Below, one piece after another: positions 1 to 8,355 of a stretch of 64,000 nt of DNA. The stretch spans positions 558,001 through 622,000 of the forward strand of contig OZ253474.1 in the NCBI GenBank assembly GCA_965261695.1. The letters run 5' to 3'. Under the pieces are notes generated by a model that searched no databases, was not told the origin of the DNA, and saw only the letters and a program-made list of their open reading frames with translations. Both the position numbers and the translations under genes were made by a program. The stretch comes from Bin5 sp965261695. GTDB lineage: Bacteria > Chloroflexota > Anaerolineae > Caldilineales > Caldilineaceae. How positions within the stretch are numbered: position 1 is the first letter of the stretch; every line of letters begins with the position of its first letter.

Positions 1-532
1 CGAGCGTCTGCGTGCGCCCGTGGGGACGCAAGCCGCGCCGGTGTGAGCCGCGCACATAACGCACGCAGCCGTTCTCCTCGTCCACCTCTTCAAGCGCCAA
101 CCACATCGTCAGCGCCTCACAGGGGTCGAGCATAAAATAGTAGCCGTCCTGGTGGGGCGGCGTTGCCTTGCCGATCTGGGGCGGCTTGTTGAAGTATTGC
201 ATATTCTTGCCGGCGACCGGGCCTTGCAGGAGCAGTTCGGCCAGCCTCTCAAATTGGCTGCCGAACATCAGGCGTTCAAAATACGGGTCGTGGCCGTAGA
301 GACCCACAATCTGTTTCAGCGTTTCGGACTGGCCGCGCTTCTCGTAAAACACCTGCTCGCGCGGTAGATGCTGTATCTTTTCAGTGATTAGGCGGGCGAC
401 CGCGTCTTTGGCCTCCGCAACTTGATCAGCGTCCAGAAAGCCGGTCAGGGCGAGGTAGCCGTCGCGCGTGAACGCTTCCAGCGTCACCTCAGGATGTTCC
501 CGCCATATCCTTCCTTCAAACGTACCGTCCAT
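1..532 (-). CDS. PhyH-family dioxygenase, C-terminus cut by window edge
   Basis: This is the first 177 residues of a phytanoyl-CoA dioxygenase-like non-haem Fe(II)/2-oxoglutarate oxygenase; the gene runs off the left edge. The first metal-binding motif HxD is intact as PPHQDGYYF, with His127 and Asp129. The start ATG is preceded by AGGAGAG at good spacing. The distal His and the Arg that binds 2-oxoglutarate lie outside the window. It is the last gene of a same-strand run with three more PhyH genes and sugar- or cyclitol-type catabolic enzymes. PhyH substrates cannot be deduced from sequence, so hydroxylation of a small metabolite is only the generic expectation. Confidence 0.85.
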   Translation of the reverse strand, partial: MDGTFEGRIWREHPEVTLEAFTRDGYLALTGFLDADQVAEAKDAVARLITEKIQHLPREQVFYEKRGQSETLKQIVGLYGHDPYFERLMFGSQFERLAELLLQGPVAGKNMQYFNKPPQIGKATPPHQDGYYFMLDPCEALTMWLALEEVDEENGCVRYVRGSHRRGLRPHGRTQTL

Positions 533-660
533 TCAACTCTCCTAAGTGCCGCCGCCCGGCCAGACAGGTAGGTTAGCCTTGAGCAATTGGCGTCATGTGG
601 ATTGGCGGGCTGTCAGGCCTCGGCCGACAGGGAACGAGCGCATGTGCCAGAAGGAAGAGC

Positions 661-1455
661 CTAACCCAGGTTTCCCAGGTTCGCCAAATTCAGGCCGACG
701 CGACCGCCATCGACGTGCAGGGTCGTCCCCGTGATGTATGAGGCGTCTTCGCTGAGGAGAAAAGCAATGGCGCCGGCGACCTCCTCCGGGCCCGCCCGCC
801 GCTGCATAATACAGGACGTGATGCGTTCCTCGTCCAACTCTTTCTTGCGTGCGGCCGGGTCAGCGTGGTGGCCGAAGTGCATTTCGGTCACGATCCAACC
901 TGGCGCCACCGCGTTGACGCGAATGCCATAGTCGACAAACTCGTGGGCCATCGTCTTCGTCACCGACACCAGGCCGGCCTTGATCGCGTCGTAGACCCAC
1001 ATCCCAGGTCGTCCCAGAAAGCCACCTTCGGACGACAAATTGACAATGGCCCCGCCCTCCTATTTCAGCAACGGCAGCAGCATTTGGGTCATCAATACCC
1101 AACCGCGCAGACCGGTGCGCGTCTCGATCTCCCAGTTTGGGCCCCATTCGCCGCTCTGTATGCGGCCTTACCTCAGAAGCGCGGCATTGTTGACCAGCGA
1201 GTATAGCGCAGAAACCTCACTGGCCACGGCGCGTGCGCAGGCTTCGACGGCGGCATCGTCGACCAGATCGACCTGCGTGAAGGACGCGGAGCCGCCGTCC
1301 GCGCGGGTCTGCTCGACAGCTTGAACGGCCATTTCGTCGTTCAAATCGGCGACAATGACATGCGCGCCCTCCGCGGCCAAGCGAACTGCAGTGGCGCGGC
1401 CGATCCCGGACGCGTCGCCCGTTATCAGCGCGACCTTGCCCTCAAAACGGGCCAT
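661..1455 (-). pseudogene. short-chain dehydrogenase/reductase, two in-frame stops
   Basis: The reading frame encodes a classical SDR: nucleotide-binding ITGDASGIGRA near residue 12, NNAAL near residue 90, the catalytic YxxxK as VYDAIK, and a C-terminal HVDGG motif. It is about 264 codons, normal for the family. The frame never shifts, but TAA at 1168-1170 and TAG at 1060-1062 interrupt it, 36 codons apart, just before the active site. Removing the two stops gives a continuous, well-conserved SDR, so the lesions look recent or are sequence errors. The gene follows the TIM-barrel gene by 17 bases and probably belonged to the same operon. Confidence 0.8.
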
Positions 1456-1472
1456 GCCGTACGGATTGGCGG

Positions 1473-2300
1473 TCAGCCCTGATCTCCGGTCAGCTCCCGC
1501 AGAACAGCAAGCGCGGCCTGAGCCGATCCTTTGGGGTCGTCGAACTTGCCCGTCTCCAGGACGACGTATCCGTCGTAGCCCACTTGCCGCAGGCTGTCCA
1601 GGACCGCTGATACGGGCACGTCGCCTTTTCCAAACGGCTTTCGATTCAGCCCGTCAAAGTGAAGCTCCTCGGTCGTGCCGGGCGGATCATCTCCCTGATG
1701 ATACTCCTTGGCGTGCACGCGCACGATGCGCTGCCCCAGCTGGGCGATCTCCTCCAGGGGGTCGGCGCCAAGCGCCATGCAGTTGCCCATATCCCAATAA
1801 TCGCCGACGTTAGGGGAGTCGATCTTGTCCAGCAGCGCAGCCGTCGGTTGCGCCGGCATCGTGTGTTCAAGCGCGAGGGTGACGCCAGCGGCTTCGGCAT
1901 CGGGCGCCAGCAGTTGCAAATTCTTGACCAGACGCGATACAGTGGGCGCGCTGGAGACGACTGCTGGGCCGAAGAAGGGCAGCAGTAGATAGCCTGCGCC
2001 CAGGTCGGCGCAGAGGGCGATGCCGGCGCGCACCGCTTCCAGCCCGAAAGTCTCCCTGCCTTCATTGGCCAGTCCGCCTTTACTGAGGAAATGGGCGGCG
2101 ACCGAGGGGATCTCTACATTTGCTTCTGCGGCAGCCTGCCGTATGGCGGCGCGGTTTTCCGGGCCGAGTTGGCCGCCCGCTTGCGCGTAGGCGACGTCGC
2201 TCCAATCCAGTTCCACGCCGTCAAAACCCAACTGCGCGGCAGTCGCGAAAACAGTTGACAGCGGCTCTTCGATGACATTTTGCAGCGTGCCGAATTTCAT
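1473..2300 (-). CDS. xylose-isomerase-like TIM-barrel protein (MocC/IolE-type)
   Basis: A 275-residue sugar phosphate isomerase/epimerase of the AP-endonuclease-2-like TIM-barrel superfamily. The metal-ligand pattern of the family is visible: Glu in LALEHT, Asp in WDMGN, His in VHAKEY and a C-terminal Glu in VVLETG. Length is normal. It lies 3 bases downstream of a Gfo/Idh/MocA gene, so the two are almost certainly co-transcribed. This pair recurs in inositol and cyclitol catabolism (IolE/IolG, MocC/MocA) and in degradation of uncommon sugars. The exact substrate is unknown; dehydration or epimerisation of a keto-sugar or keto-inositol is the inferred role. Confidence 0.85.
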   Translation of the reverse strand: MKFGTLQNVIEEPLSTVFATAAQLGFDGVELDWSDVAYAQAGGQLGPENRAAIRQAAAEANVEIPSVAAHFLSKGGLANEGRETFGLEAVRAGIALCADLGAGYLLLPFFGPAVVSSAPTVSRLVKNLQLLAPDAEAAGVTLALEHTMPAQPTAALLDKIDSPNVGDYWDMGNCMALGADPLEEIAQLGQRIVRVHAKEYHQGDDPPGTTEELHFDGLNRKPFGKGDVPVSAVLDSLRQVGYDGYVVLETGKFDDPKGSAQAALAVLRELTGDQG

Positions 2301-2303
2301 ATC

Positions 2304-3260
2304 TCACTCCACGGTTTCGACCTGGCCCGTCTCGAGCGAACGATTGGCGGCCAAGGTGGCGGCCAGCGTCTGCACCGCATCGGCGTAGGAGGTGCGCACC
2401 AGGCTTTGGTCCTGCGCTTCGACTGCGGCCACAAAACGTTCGACTTGGCGGAAGTAGCCGCGTTCCTCACCGCGATAGTCGATTTCGTCCTGATCGATGT
2501 AGCCGGTGAGTTCGGTGTCCATTTTCAACCGCAAGTAGAATTCTCGCCCTAACAGTTCAGTCACGAAGGTATCGTGAACGCGTGCCGAACAGGTGCTGAC
2601 GATGCTCCCCACCGCGCCGTTGACGAAGCGCAGATTGACGGTGGTGCTGTCATCGAAATCGGCGATCGTATCATCCGGCCCATCGTGGCCGAACGCCTGC
2701 ACTGACTCGATTTCGCCCAGAAAGTAGCGCAGCCAGTCGAAGATGTGCGTGCTCTGTTCGACGATCTGACCGGCGCTGATGGCCGCTTTGCCCCACCAGG
2801 AATGGGAGGAGGGCATTCGAGCCATGAAGCGTCCGACGCCCATACCTAGATCGCGTCCCTGGACCAGTTCCTTGGCCCGTTCGGTAATGTCCGAGTAGCG
2901 CGCCATGTAGCCGACCTGGTTGATGCGTCCGCTGCGCGCCACCGCCGCCTGTGTGCGGCGGGCAAGCTCCAGGTCCAGCGCGACCGGTTTGGCGACGAAG
3001 ACGTGCGCGCCCGCTTCGACGGCGTCGATTGTCTGGCTATCGTGGGCCGCGGGGGGGATGGCGATGAACACTGCGTCCAGCTTCTCTCGCGCCAGCATGT
3101 CGCGATGGTCAGTATAGCGGTTACAGTGCTGCTCTTGGGCGACACGGGCGGCGGTTTCGGGGTTGATGTCACAGATGGCCGCGACGGGTCGCTGCAGTTT
3201 TTCCAGACTGCCCAAGTAGTTGCGGGCGATCCCGCCTACGCCGATAAACCCGATCTGCAT
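2304..3260 (-). CDS. Gfo/Idh/MocA-family NAD(P)-dependent oxidoreductase
   Basis: A 318-residue dehydrogenase with an N-terminal Rossmann fold (GFIGVGGIARNY, residues 4-15), AIPPAAH near residue 71, and VAKPVALD near residue 94, the counterpart of the family EKP motif whose Lys binds nicotinamide and substrate. The C-terminal half is the usual alpha/beta substrate domain. Members oxidise or reduce sugars, inositols and sugar-phosphonate-like compounds. It sits between the desaturase-Rieske fusion and the TIM-barrel gene. With them it forms a MocA-MocC-MocDE-like set, which suggests it oxidises a demethylated cyclitol or sugar. The role is inferred from context only. Confidence 0.87.
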   Translation of the reverse strand: MQIGFIGVGGIARNYLGSLEKLQRPVAAICDINPETAARVAQEQHCNRYTDHRDMLAREKLDAVFIAIPPAAHDSQTIDAVEAGAHVFVAKPVALDLELARRTQAAVARSGRINQVGYMARYSDITERAKELVQGRDLGMGVGRFMARMPSSHSWWGKAAISAGQIVEQSTHIFDWLRYFLGEIESVQAFGHDGPDDTIADFDDSTTVNLRFVNGAVGSIVSTCSARVHDTFVTELLGREFYLRLKMDTELTGYIDQDEIDYRGEERGYFRQVERFVAAVEAQDQSLVRTSYADAVQTLAATLAANRSLETGQVETVE

Positions 3261-3337
3261 GTTTGCCCTTCCTCGTCAATTGGTCATGGGAGAGATCGGC
3301 CTCGTGCCCGTTCTCCTGCGGGCCTGCCCGGTTCGGT

Positions 3338-4744
3338 TCATCCGATGCGGACGTAGAGCGTGTTGCCGCGGCGTTCGACGGGGTAAGTATCCAGATGATC
3401 GCAGGCCGGGGCGCGCAAGGCGCGACCGGTGGCAACGTCGAAGCGCCCGTTGTGCAGCGGACATTCGACGACGCCGTCGATGACCAGGCCGTCGGCCAGA
3501 TAGGCGTACTCATGCGTGCAGAGGCCATCGGTGGCGTAGTAACGGTCGCCCTTGAGCCGGTAAATGGCGAGAGTGCGGCTGCCGTGGTCGAGGCGGATGA
3601 CGTCCTCTTCGTCGATGTCCTCAACCGGGCCGACCTCGACCCACTCACCGGACGTTTGCGCGGCGTAGGTCCCCTCGGCGGCCTCGGTCTCCGGGTCCTG
3701 CGGAATTGGCCGCTTGATCTGATAGCCCGGGTCGCCGGTCGCCTGCTTGATGAGCGCGGGGATCATCTCCTTGTAGCACTCCCACAGGCTATTGTAGGCC
3801 GGGGGCATCTGATCCTTGACCGCCTCATGCAGCTTCGGCAGTGCGTGAAAGGGCGTCATGGGCATCGAGTGATGCTCGATATGGTATTGCATGTTCATAT
3901 ACAGGAAGGCAAAGACGGGATTGATGAATACTGTGCGGGTGTTTTCGCGATGGTCGTAGGTGTCTTCGCCCAGGCCGGCGTGTTGCGTGAGGCCCAGCAA
4001 CTGGTGCAGCCAGGCGCCGTAGAAACGGGGCAGGCCAACGAACATGATGGGCAGAAAGCTGCCGATGGCGATGGACCAGATCACGAAAACGCCGATGATC
4101 GCCAGATAGATGCGGTTCGACCAGTACATCTTGGGCAGTTCGCGTTCCGGCATAAAGTCGAGCACATGGGCGCTGGGCCGCGCGAATGCGTTGCGCACAA
4201 TGCGCCAGACTTCGGGCGGCCCGCTGCGAATGTAGAAGAAGTCCAGCGCGATCTTGAAAAGATCGGCAGGCCGCTGCACCTGAATCTCCGGGTCGCGCCC
4301 GACGATGTAGGTGTGCGTATGGTGGCGGGAGTGGCTCCAGCGCCACATCACGCCTTCGCGCAAAGTCATAAAGGAGCTTACATGATAAAGCACCTCGTTG
4401 ACCCAGTGCGTGCGGAAGGGCGTGCCGTGGCCGCATTCGTGCCAGCGGGCGTCCGAAGAGGAGTAGATGGTCCCGTACACCAGGAAGGCGGGGATCGCCC
4501 ACCACGTGCCCCAGGAGATGACGGCCAGATAGCCGCTGGCGGCCAGAAGCGCAAACCAGAGGCCGAAGTGCCAGAGCCCGGGACCGTCGCGGCGCCGCAT
4601 GATCTCTCTCATTTGCTGGCGGGACAGTTTCGGCTTCCACCAGGTCTCCTCCAACCGCTCTTCGATGCGGTCGCCGTCCAGTTCGACAGCGTCCTGATGA
4701 CCGCCGGAAAGGCTGTAATCGCGTTGAATCGCCTGTACGCTCAT
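3338..4744 (-). CDS. membrane desaturase/hydroxylase fused to Rieske ferredoxin (MocD-MocE-like)
   Basis: A 468-residue fusion. The N-terminal part is a membrane di-iron fatty-acid-desaturase/alkane-hydroxylase-type enzyme with three histidine boxes: HECGH (102-106), HSRHH (138-142) and HIEHH (288-292), set among hydrophobic helices near residues 60-95 and 215-240. The C-terminal ~100 residues are a Rieske 2Fe-2S domain with CTH (Cys409, His411) and CPLH (Cys428, His431). In Rhizobium/Sinorhizobium rhizopine loci these functions are separate proteins, MocD and MocE. The start was chosen at an ATG preceded by AAAGGAG; an in-frame start nine codons earlier has no ribosome site. Likely reaction: O2-dependent O-demethylation or hydroxylation with a built-in electron donor; the reductase is not in view. 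Confidence 0.85.
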   Translation of the reverse strand: MSVQAIQRDYSLSGGHQDAVELDGDRIEERLEETWWKPKLSRQQMREIMRRRDGPGLWHFGLWFALLAASGYLAVISWGTWWAIPAFLVYGTIYSSSDARWHECGHGTPFRTHWVNEVLYHVSSFMTLREGVMWRWSHSRHHTHTYIVGRDPEIQVQRPADLFKIALDFFYIRSGPPEVWRIVRNAFARPSAHVLDFMPERELPKMYWSNRIYLAIIGVFVIWSIAIGSFLPIMFVGLPRFYGAWLHQLLGLTQHAGLGEDTYDHRENTRTVFINPVFAFLYMNMQYHIEHHSMPMTPFHALPKLHEAVKDQMPPAYNSLWECYKEMIPALIKQATGDPGYQIKRPIPQDPETEAAEGTYAAQTSGEWVEVGPVEDIDEEDVIRLDHGSRTLAIYRLKGDRYYATDGLCTHEYAYLADGLVIDGVVECPLHNGRFDVATGRALRAPACDHLDTYPVERRGNTLYVRIG

Positions 4745-5134
4745 GGATGGTCTCCTTTCATCAGCGCGCAAATCGCTACAAATCTCTAGGGCGGCCCCAA
4801 GCTGGCAGCGTCAACTGTGGGCACAGCGGGCCGCGTCATTGCGGGCGGAATATGACGTTGGTCAACGTGCATCGGTCAGACCGCGGGCCGCCTGTGGGCA
4901 CGGCGGACGCGGCCATCATGCATGTCAGGCGTACGCTGGGGGTGCGACGCGTGAAAAGGTCATTCAGAGTTGGCTAATTGTACATCCAAAAGGTAAATTG
5001 CGCACGTCAAGAAAAGCGAGGAGCAATCGCAATGAGGCCGCGGCGATAGACGCCGTAGGCCTGGTCGCAACATCTATTTGTCGACCAGCTTGCGGGCAAC
5101 ACGGCATCGCAGGCGTGTACCGAGTTAGCGCACG
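4745..5134. other. intergenic region, probable leader of the desaturase gene
   Basis: No gene is supported in these 390 bases between the stop of one PhyH gene and the start of the desaturase fusion. Frames are short and unlike proteins. The minus strand must carry the desaturase promoter or leader if that gene is not read through from the PhyH gene upstream. I could not identify a convincing -35/-10 pair or an intrinsic terminator. Confidence 0.5.
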
Positions 5135-6100
5135 TCATCGCTCCTGCAAGGGCGTCCAGCCGCGTCCCGGCGAAGCGGGGCGATTGCTCTCGTACCGTTG
5201 CCGCACCTGCCTGAACTGCGCGGCCGAGCGAATCTCCCGCGCCGGATCGCGCCTGTCTCGGATGACGAAATCGGCCTCGGGCGGATAGCAGGCCATGGTG
5301 ACGGGATCCCGTTCCGGCGTAAAGGCTGCCGGGTCCTCATCGACGTTGTTGGGGACCTCTGCTTTCTGAAAGCGCAGGTCGATGCTCCAGCGCACCTCGT
5401 CCGTGCGGTTGGCAAAGGAGGCGTGAGGCGTCAGATTGGTCAGCAGGAGGACATCGCCCGCCTTCATGGGCACTGGAACCGGTTCAACCGGCGGCAACTT
5501 ATCCGGCGGCACTTCGAGGAAGCCGGCATGGCCGCCAGTAAAGTGGCGCAGAATTCCGCCCTGATGCACGGTGGGTATCACGTGCAGGCAGCCGTTATCG
5601 AGCGTCGCATCGACCAGGGGCACCCAGCAGGTTACGATGAGATGGCGGTCGCAGTGGGCCAAGGTATAGCCGGCGTCCTGGCGCCATGGCACTTCGCCCC
5701 GGCGCCAGCCCGGCAGCTTGGGCCGGATGCGGCATACGGATGAGCCGACGATGTCCGGCCCGACCAGGCTCTCGATACAGGAAAGCAGGGGGGGGTGTCG
5801 AATGCAGTGCAGCATGGCAGGCCCGTTATAGCCGCCGCCGCCTTTGCCGATAATCCGGTGGTTTATCTGCTCGCCGGCTTCAGGATTTTCGGCATGGATG
5901 CGGGCCAAACGCTTGCCGAACGGTTCTTCTTCGTAGAGCTGGGTCAACTGTGCATCGGCCAGTAAGGCGCGCGCCTGCCGATCAATGATCTCGGTCAAGG
6001 CGGTTCGCAGTGGCTCCAGATCCTCCGCTTCGAACAGGCCGGGTTTGAGCAGAAAGCCTTGACGGTGAAACCGGGTCAGCTCTTGTTGGGTCAGACTCAT
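5135..6100 (-). CDS. PhyH-like dioxygenase with Arg in place of the first metal His
   Basis: A 321-residue member of the phytanoyl-CoA dioxygenase family. The distal part of the active site is present (LTPHASF, His226, followed by an Arg about 11 residues on). The proximal HxD motif reads PWRQDAGYT, so residue 140 is Arg where the sister genes have His; Asp142 is kept. Loss of one member of the 2-His-1-carboxylate triad normally abolishes or changes iron chemistry. Apart from this the fold motifs look intact, with no stop or frameshift. It lies 126 bases downstream of the next PhyH gene, and all PhyH genes here share one strand. Confidence 0.8.
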   Translation of the reverse strand: MSLTQQELTRFHRQGFLLKPGLFEAEDLEPLRTALTEIIDRQARALLADAQLTQLYEEEPFGKRLARIHAENPEAGEQINHRIIGKGGGGYNGPAMLHCIRHPPLLSCIESLVGPDIVGSSVCRIRPKLPGWRRGEVPWRQDAGYTLAHCDRHLIVTCWVPLVDATLDNGCLHVIPTVHQGGILRHFTGGHAGFLEVPPDKLPPVEPVPVPMKAGDVLLLTNLTPHASFANRTDEVRWSIDLRFQKAEVPNNVDEDPAAFTPERDPVTMACYPPEADFVIRDRRDPAREIRSAAQFRQVRQRYESNRPASPGRGWTPLQER

Positions 6101-6226
6101 CGCGACAGTTCCATATTGCTTTCAGATGATCTTGTGAGTCAGTAGTCGTCAATCGCGCTTCGCTCTAATGGTGTTGATCACCTGGTCAAAATAAGGCCGA
6201 CATTGGGGTAATCGCAACGCAGCTGC

Positions 6227-7081
6227 TCAGTAACTCCCGGCGGGAATCTCCTGCCACTGTTGCAGCCACGGCTGGTAGCTCAGTACCGAGTCAGGATGGT
6301 CGAGACTATGGGCGACGAAGCCTTGTTTGCGGCCCGCTTCGGTCGCCTGCGCGGTCGGCTCGTAACGCACATCGATCGACCAACGCACCTGATTCGAGCG
6401 ATTGGGCAGGGCGCGATGGGGCGTCAATTGGGTGAAGCAGAGGGCATCACCCGCGGCCATTGGAACCGAAATGCCCTCCAGCCGTTGGCGCACTTGCGGC
6501 GCAAGGCCGAGGAAGCCTGTTTCGGGGTCTTTCCAGCCGTCGTGCAGCGCGCCGCGATGCTGGCCTGGCGCGATCTGTAGACAGCTGTTATGCTCCGCCA
6601 CCGCCTGAAGGGGCATCCAGATCGAGGATACGTGGACGTGCTCCGCGTCGCGATAGTATTGCGCATCCTGATGCCAGGGTGTCTGCGTCCAGATCTGGTC
6701 GGGCAGTTTAGGGCGGGCGTTGAAGACTCCGTGGACGGAGACCTCGGTTGTGCAAAGCAGGTCCTGCGCCAACATCAGGAGGGCGGGATGGACGAGGATA
6801 TCGAACATCTCGCGGCTGACGAGGTCGCGACGCGGGCTGCGAATGTAGGCAGGTCTGCCCGCGGCCTCCCATAGATGCGCCAGCCGATGTTGAAAATCGA
6901 GACCGGTCCGCGGGTCATCGATCAGTCCTTGAGCGAGCCAGCCGCCGATCGTGTCATCCGCCCAGCGTGACAGAACTGTCCGCATCAGACCCAACAGGTC
7001 GGGCGGGATTACTCCCGGCGCATGGAGGTATCCATTGTTCCGATACGAACTGAGTTGATCGGAGGTCAAAATCGTTGGCAT
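6227..7081 (-). CDS. PhyH-family dioxygenase
   Basis: A 284-residue Fe(II)/2-oxoglutarate oxygenase of the phytanoyl-CoA dioxygenase family. All key residues are visible: TPWHQDAQYY gives His137 and Asp139, LTPHRAL gives His222, and an Arg follows in QVRWSIDVR. The start was placed at an ATG that opens with PTILTSDQL, typical of the N-terminal helix of the family. The open frame continues 78 codons upstream, but that part is low-complexity and crosses the hairpin of the preceding gene. No strong ribosome site precedes the chosen ATG, so the start is uncertain. Substrate unknown. Confidence 0.85.
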   Translation of the reverse strand: MPTILTSDQLSSYRNNGYLHAPGVIPPDLLGLMRTVLSRWADDTIGGWLAQGLIDDPRTGLDFQHRLAHLWEAAGRPAYIRSPRRDLVSREMFDILVHPALLMLAQDLLCTTEVSVHGVFNARPKLPDQIWTQTPWHQDAQYYRDAEHVHVSSIWMPLQAVAEHNSCLQIAPGQHRGALHDGWKDPETGFLGLAPQVRQRLEGISVPMAAGDALCFTQLTPHRALPNRSNQVRWSIDVRYEPTAQATEAGRKQGFVAHSLDHPDSVLSYQPWLQQWQEIPAGSY

Positions 7082-7194
7082 CGGAAGGGGTCCCGTTCCT
7101 GAGTTTTTGGTTCGGGGGGAAGTGCGAAAAGACAGTGGTATGTTTAATGCCATGGCATTGAAATTGCCCAGGGCTTTCAGTGATGGGCTACATG

Positions 7195-7229
7195 AAAAGA
7201 AGAGGGAAGCGCGTTGCTCGCCCTCTTCT
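7195..7229 (-). terminator. candidate intrinsic terminator after a PhyH gene
   Basis: A perfect 9-bp inverted repeat (agaagaggg at 7198-7206 and ccctcttct at 7221-7229) with a 14-base loop. On the minus strand the 3' arm runs into TTTT. It lies about 80 bases past the stop of the 347-residue PhyH gene and upstream of the next one. The tail is short, so termination may be partial. Confidence 0.5.
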
Positions 7230-7311
7230 CTCTCTTCTCGCTCGTCCAGCGGTTGGGACCCGGGTGGGCCTCCTTGCTGCACCGTAAGCTCCTGTCGGCA
7301 AGAGCTATTGT

Positions 7312-8355
7312 TCACGCAGGGACGCCGGCCTCCTCCAGAACCGCCCTAGCCTTCTGGGCCGCCTGCGACTCGGGATCGTTCCTGATCGTCCGCTGCAGTT
7401 TGACACACGCCAGCGCATGACCTTCGCGCGCCAGCTCCAACGCCTCAGCAAAGCCCCTTTCACCGTAGCTCAGATCTCGCGTCACGACGGGGTGGTCATA
7501 CTCTTTCCAGTAGTATTTGTACTCGTCCAACTCCCAGTCCTGGTAGACCTCTTCCCACGTCAGCCCGCAGGGGCCGTGTGGTTCGAGCATGTGATCGGCG
7601 ATCGGATCGCCGACTGCGAAGTAACGGTTGTCCAGCGAGATCCGCAGCCTGTCCTCCGTGTAGTTGGGCAGGGCGCGGTGGATCATCAGCGCAGGGAAGA
7701 TGAGGGTATCGCCGGCCTCGTAGTCGGCCGAATACCAGATCGGTTCTATCTCTTCCTCCTGGTCAACGTCGACTGCGAGGCCGCCTGCGCCGAGCGAGAA
7801 GTGATGGTCCAGCACGCGTTCGACCTTGTGCGAGCCGGGTATCACGGCCAGCCCGCCCAGTTCGATGGGGCAATCCCCGATTGGCGCCCAGCTGGTCAGC
7901 GTTTCGAAGTTGCCCTGAAAATGGACGAAGTCCTGGTGCATGGGCGTCGTGTGTTCGGTGTATTTGGGGAACCAGATACGGGAGATCTGGTGCGGATGGG
8001 GCAAGCTTGGCCGCCCCATGATCTTCTCGATCATTTGCGTCACTTCGGGCCAGTGCCCGGCGCGGTGAAACGCCTCCAGCTTGTAGACCTGGCTGTACCC
8101 GGCAGTGTATTCGCGATCGCCCTCGGTGCATTGTTTGGAGATGTCGGCGATCCCGTCAACCGGGTCGGTGTGCGGCAGCAGCCAGCCCGCTTCCTGGATT
8201 TTGGCCATCATCACACTGCGCAGTTCCCGCATATTGGCGGGATTCTGCAATTGCCTGAAGAAGAGATAGCCCTCGTCAGCGATGCGGCGCTGCAACTCGA
8301 CAGGATCGTCTACGGCGTCATTCGAGACGCGCAATTCGCGGACTTCTTCAGCCAT
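7312..8355 (-). CDS. PhyH-family dioxygenase, long form
   Basis: A 347-residue phytanoyl-CoA dioxygenase-like protein. TPMHQDFVHF supplies His140 and Asp142, and MIHRALPN supplies His226, followed by Arg residues near 236-238 for 2-oxoglutarate. Residues from about 255 on form a family-specific tail (GLTWEEVYQDWELDEYKYYW and an alanine-rich helical end) absent from the shorter neighbours. The ATG has AAAGGATG at normal spacing. It is the first gene of the cluster on this strand; the 2.4 kb upstream hold no gene on either strand. Function beyond 2-oxoglutarate-dependent oxidation cannot be assigned. Confidence 0.85.
   Translation of the reverse strand: MAEEVRELRVSNDAVDDPVELQRRIADEGYLFFRQLQNPANMRELRSVMMAKIQEAGWLLPHTDPVDGIADISKQCTEGDREYTAGYSQVYKLEAFHRAGHWPEVTQMIEKIMGRPSLPHPHQISRIWFPKYTEHTTPMHQDFVHFQGNFETLTSWAPIGDCPIELGGLAVIPGSHKVERVLDHHFSLGAGGLAVDVDQEEEIEPIWYSADYEAGDTLIFPALMIHRALPNYTEDRLRISLDNRYFAVGDPIADHMLEPHGPCGLTWEEVYQDWELDEYKYYWKEYDHPVVTRDLSYGERGFAEALELAREGHALACVKLQRTIRNDPESQAAQKARAVLEEAGVPA

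Noticed and set aside
3263..4789. A 508-codon open frame on the plus strand opposite the desaturase-Rieske gene
   Set aside because: It is the antisense shadow of a high-GC gene; its translation has no domain pattern, while the minus strand has histidine boxes and a Rieske site.
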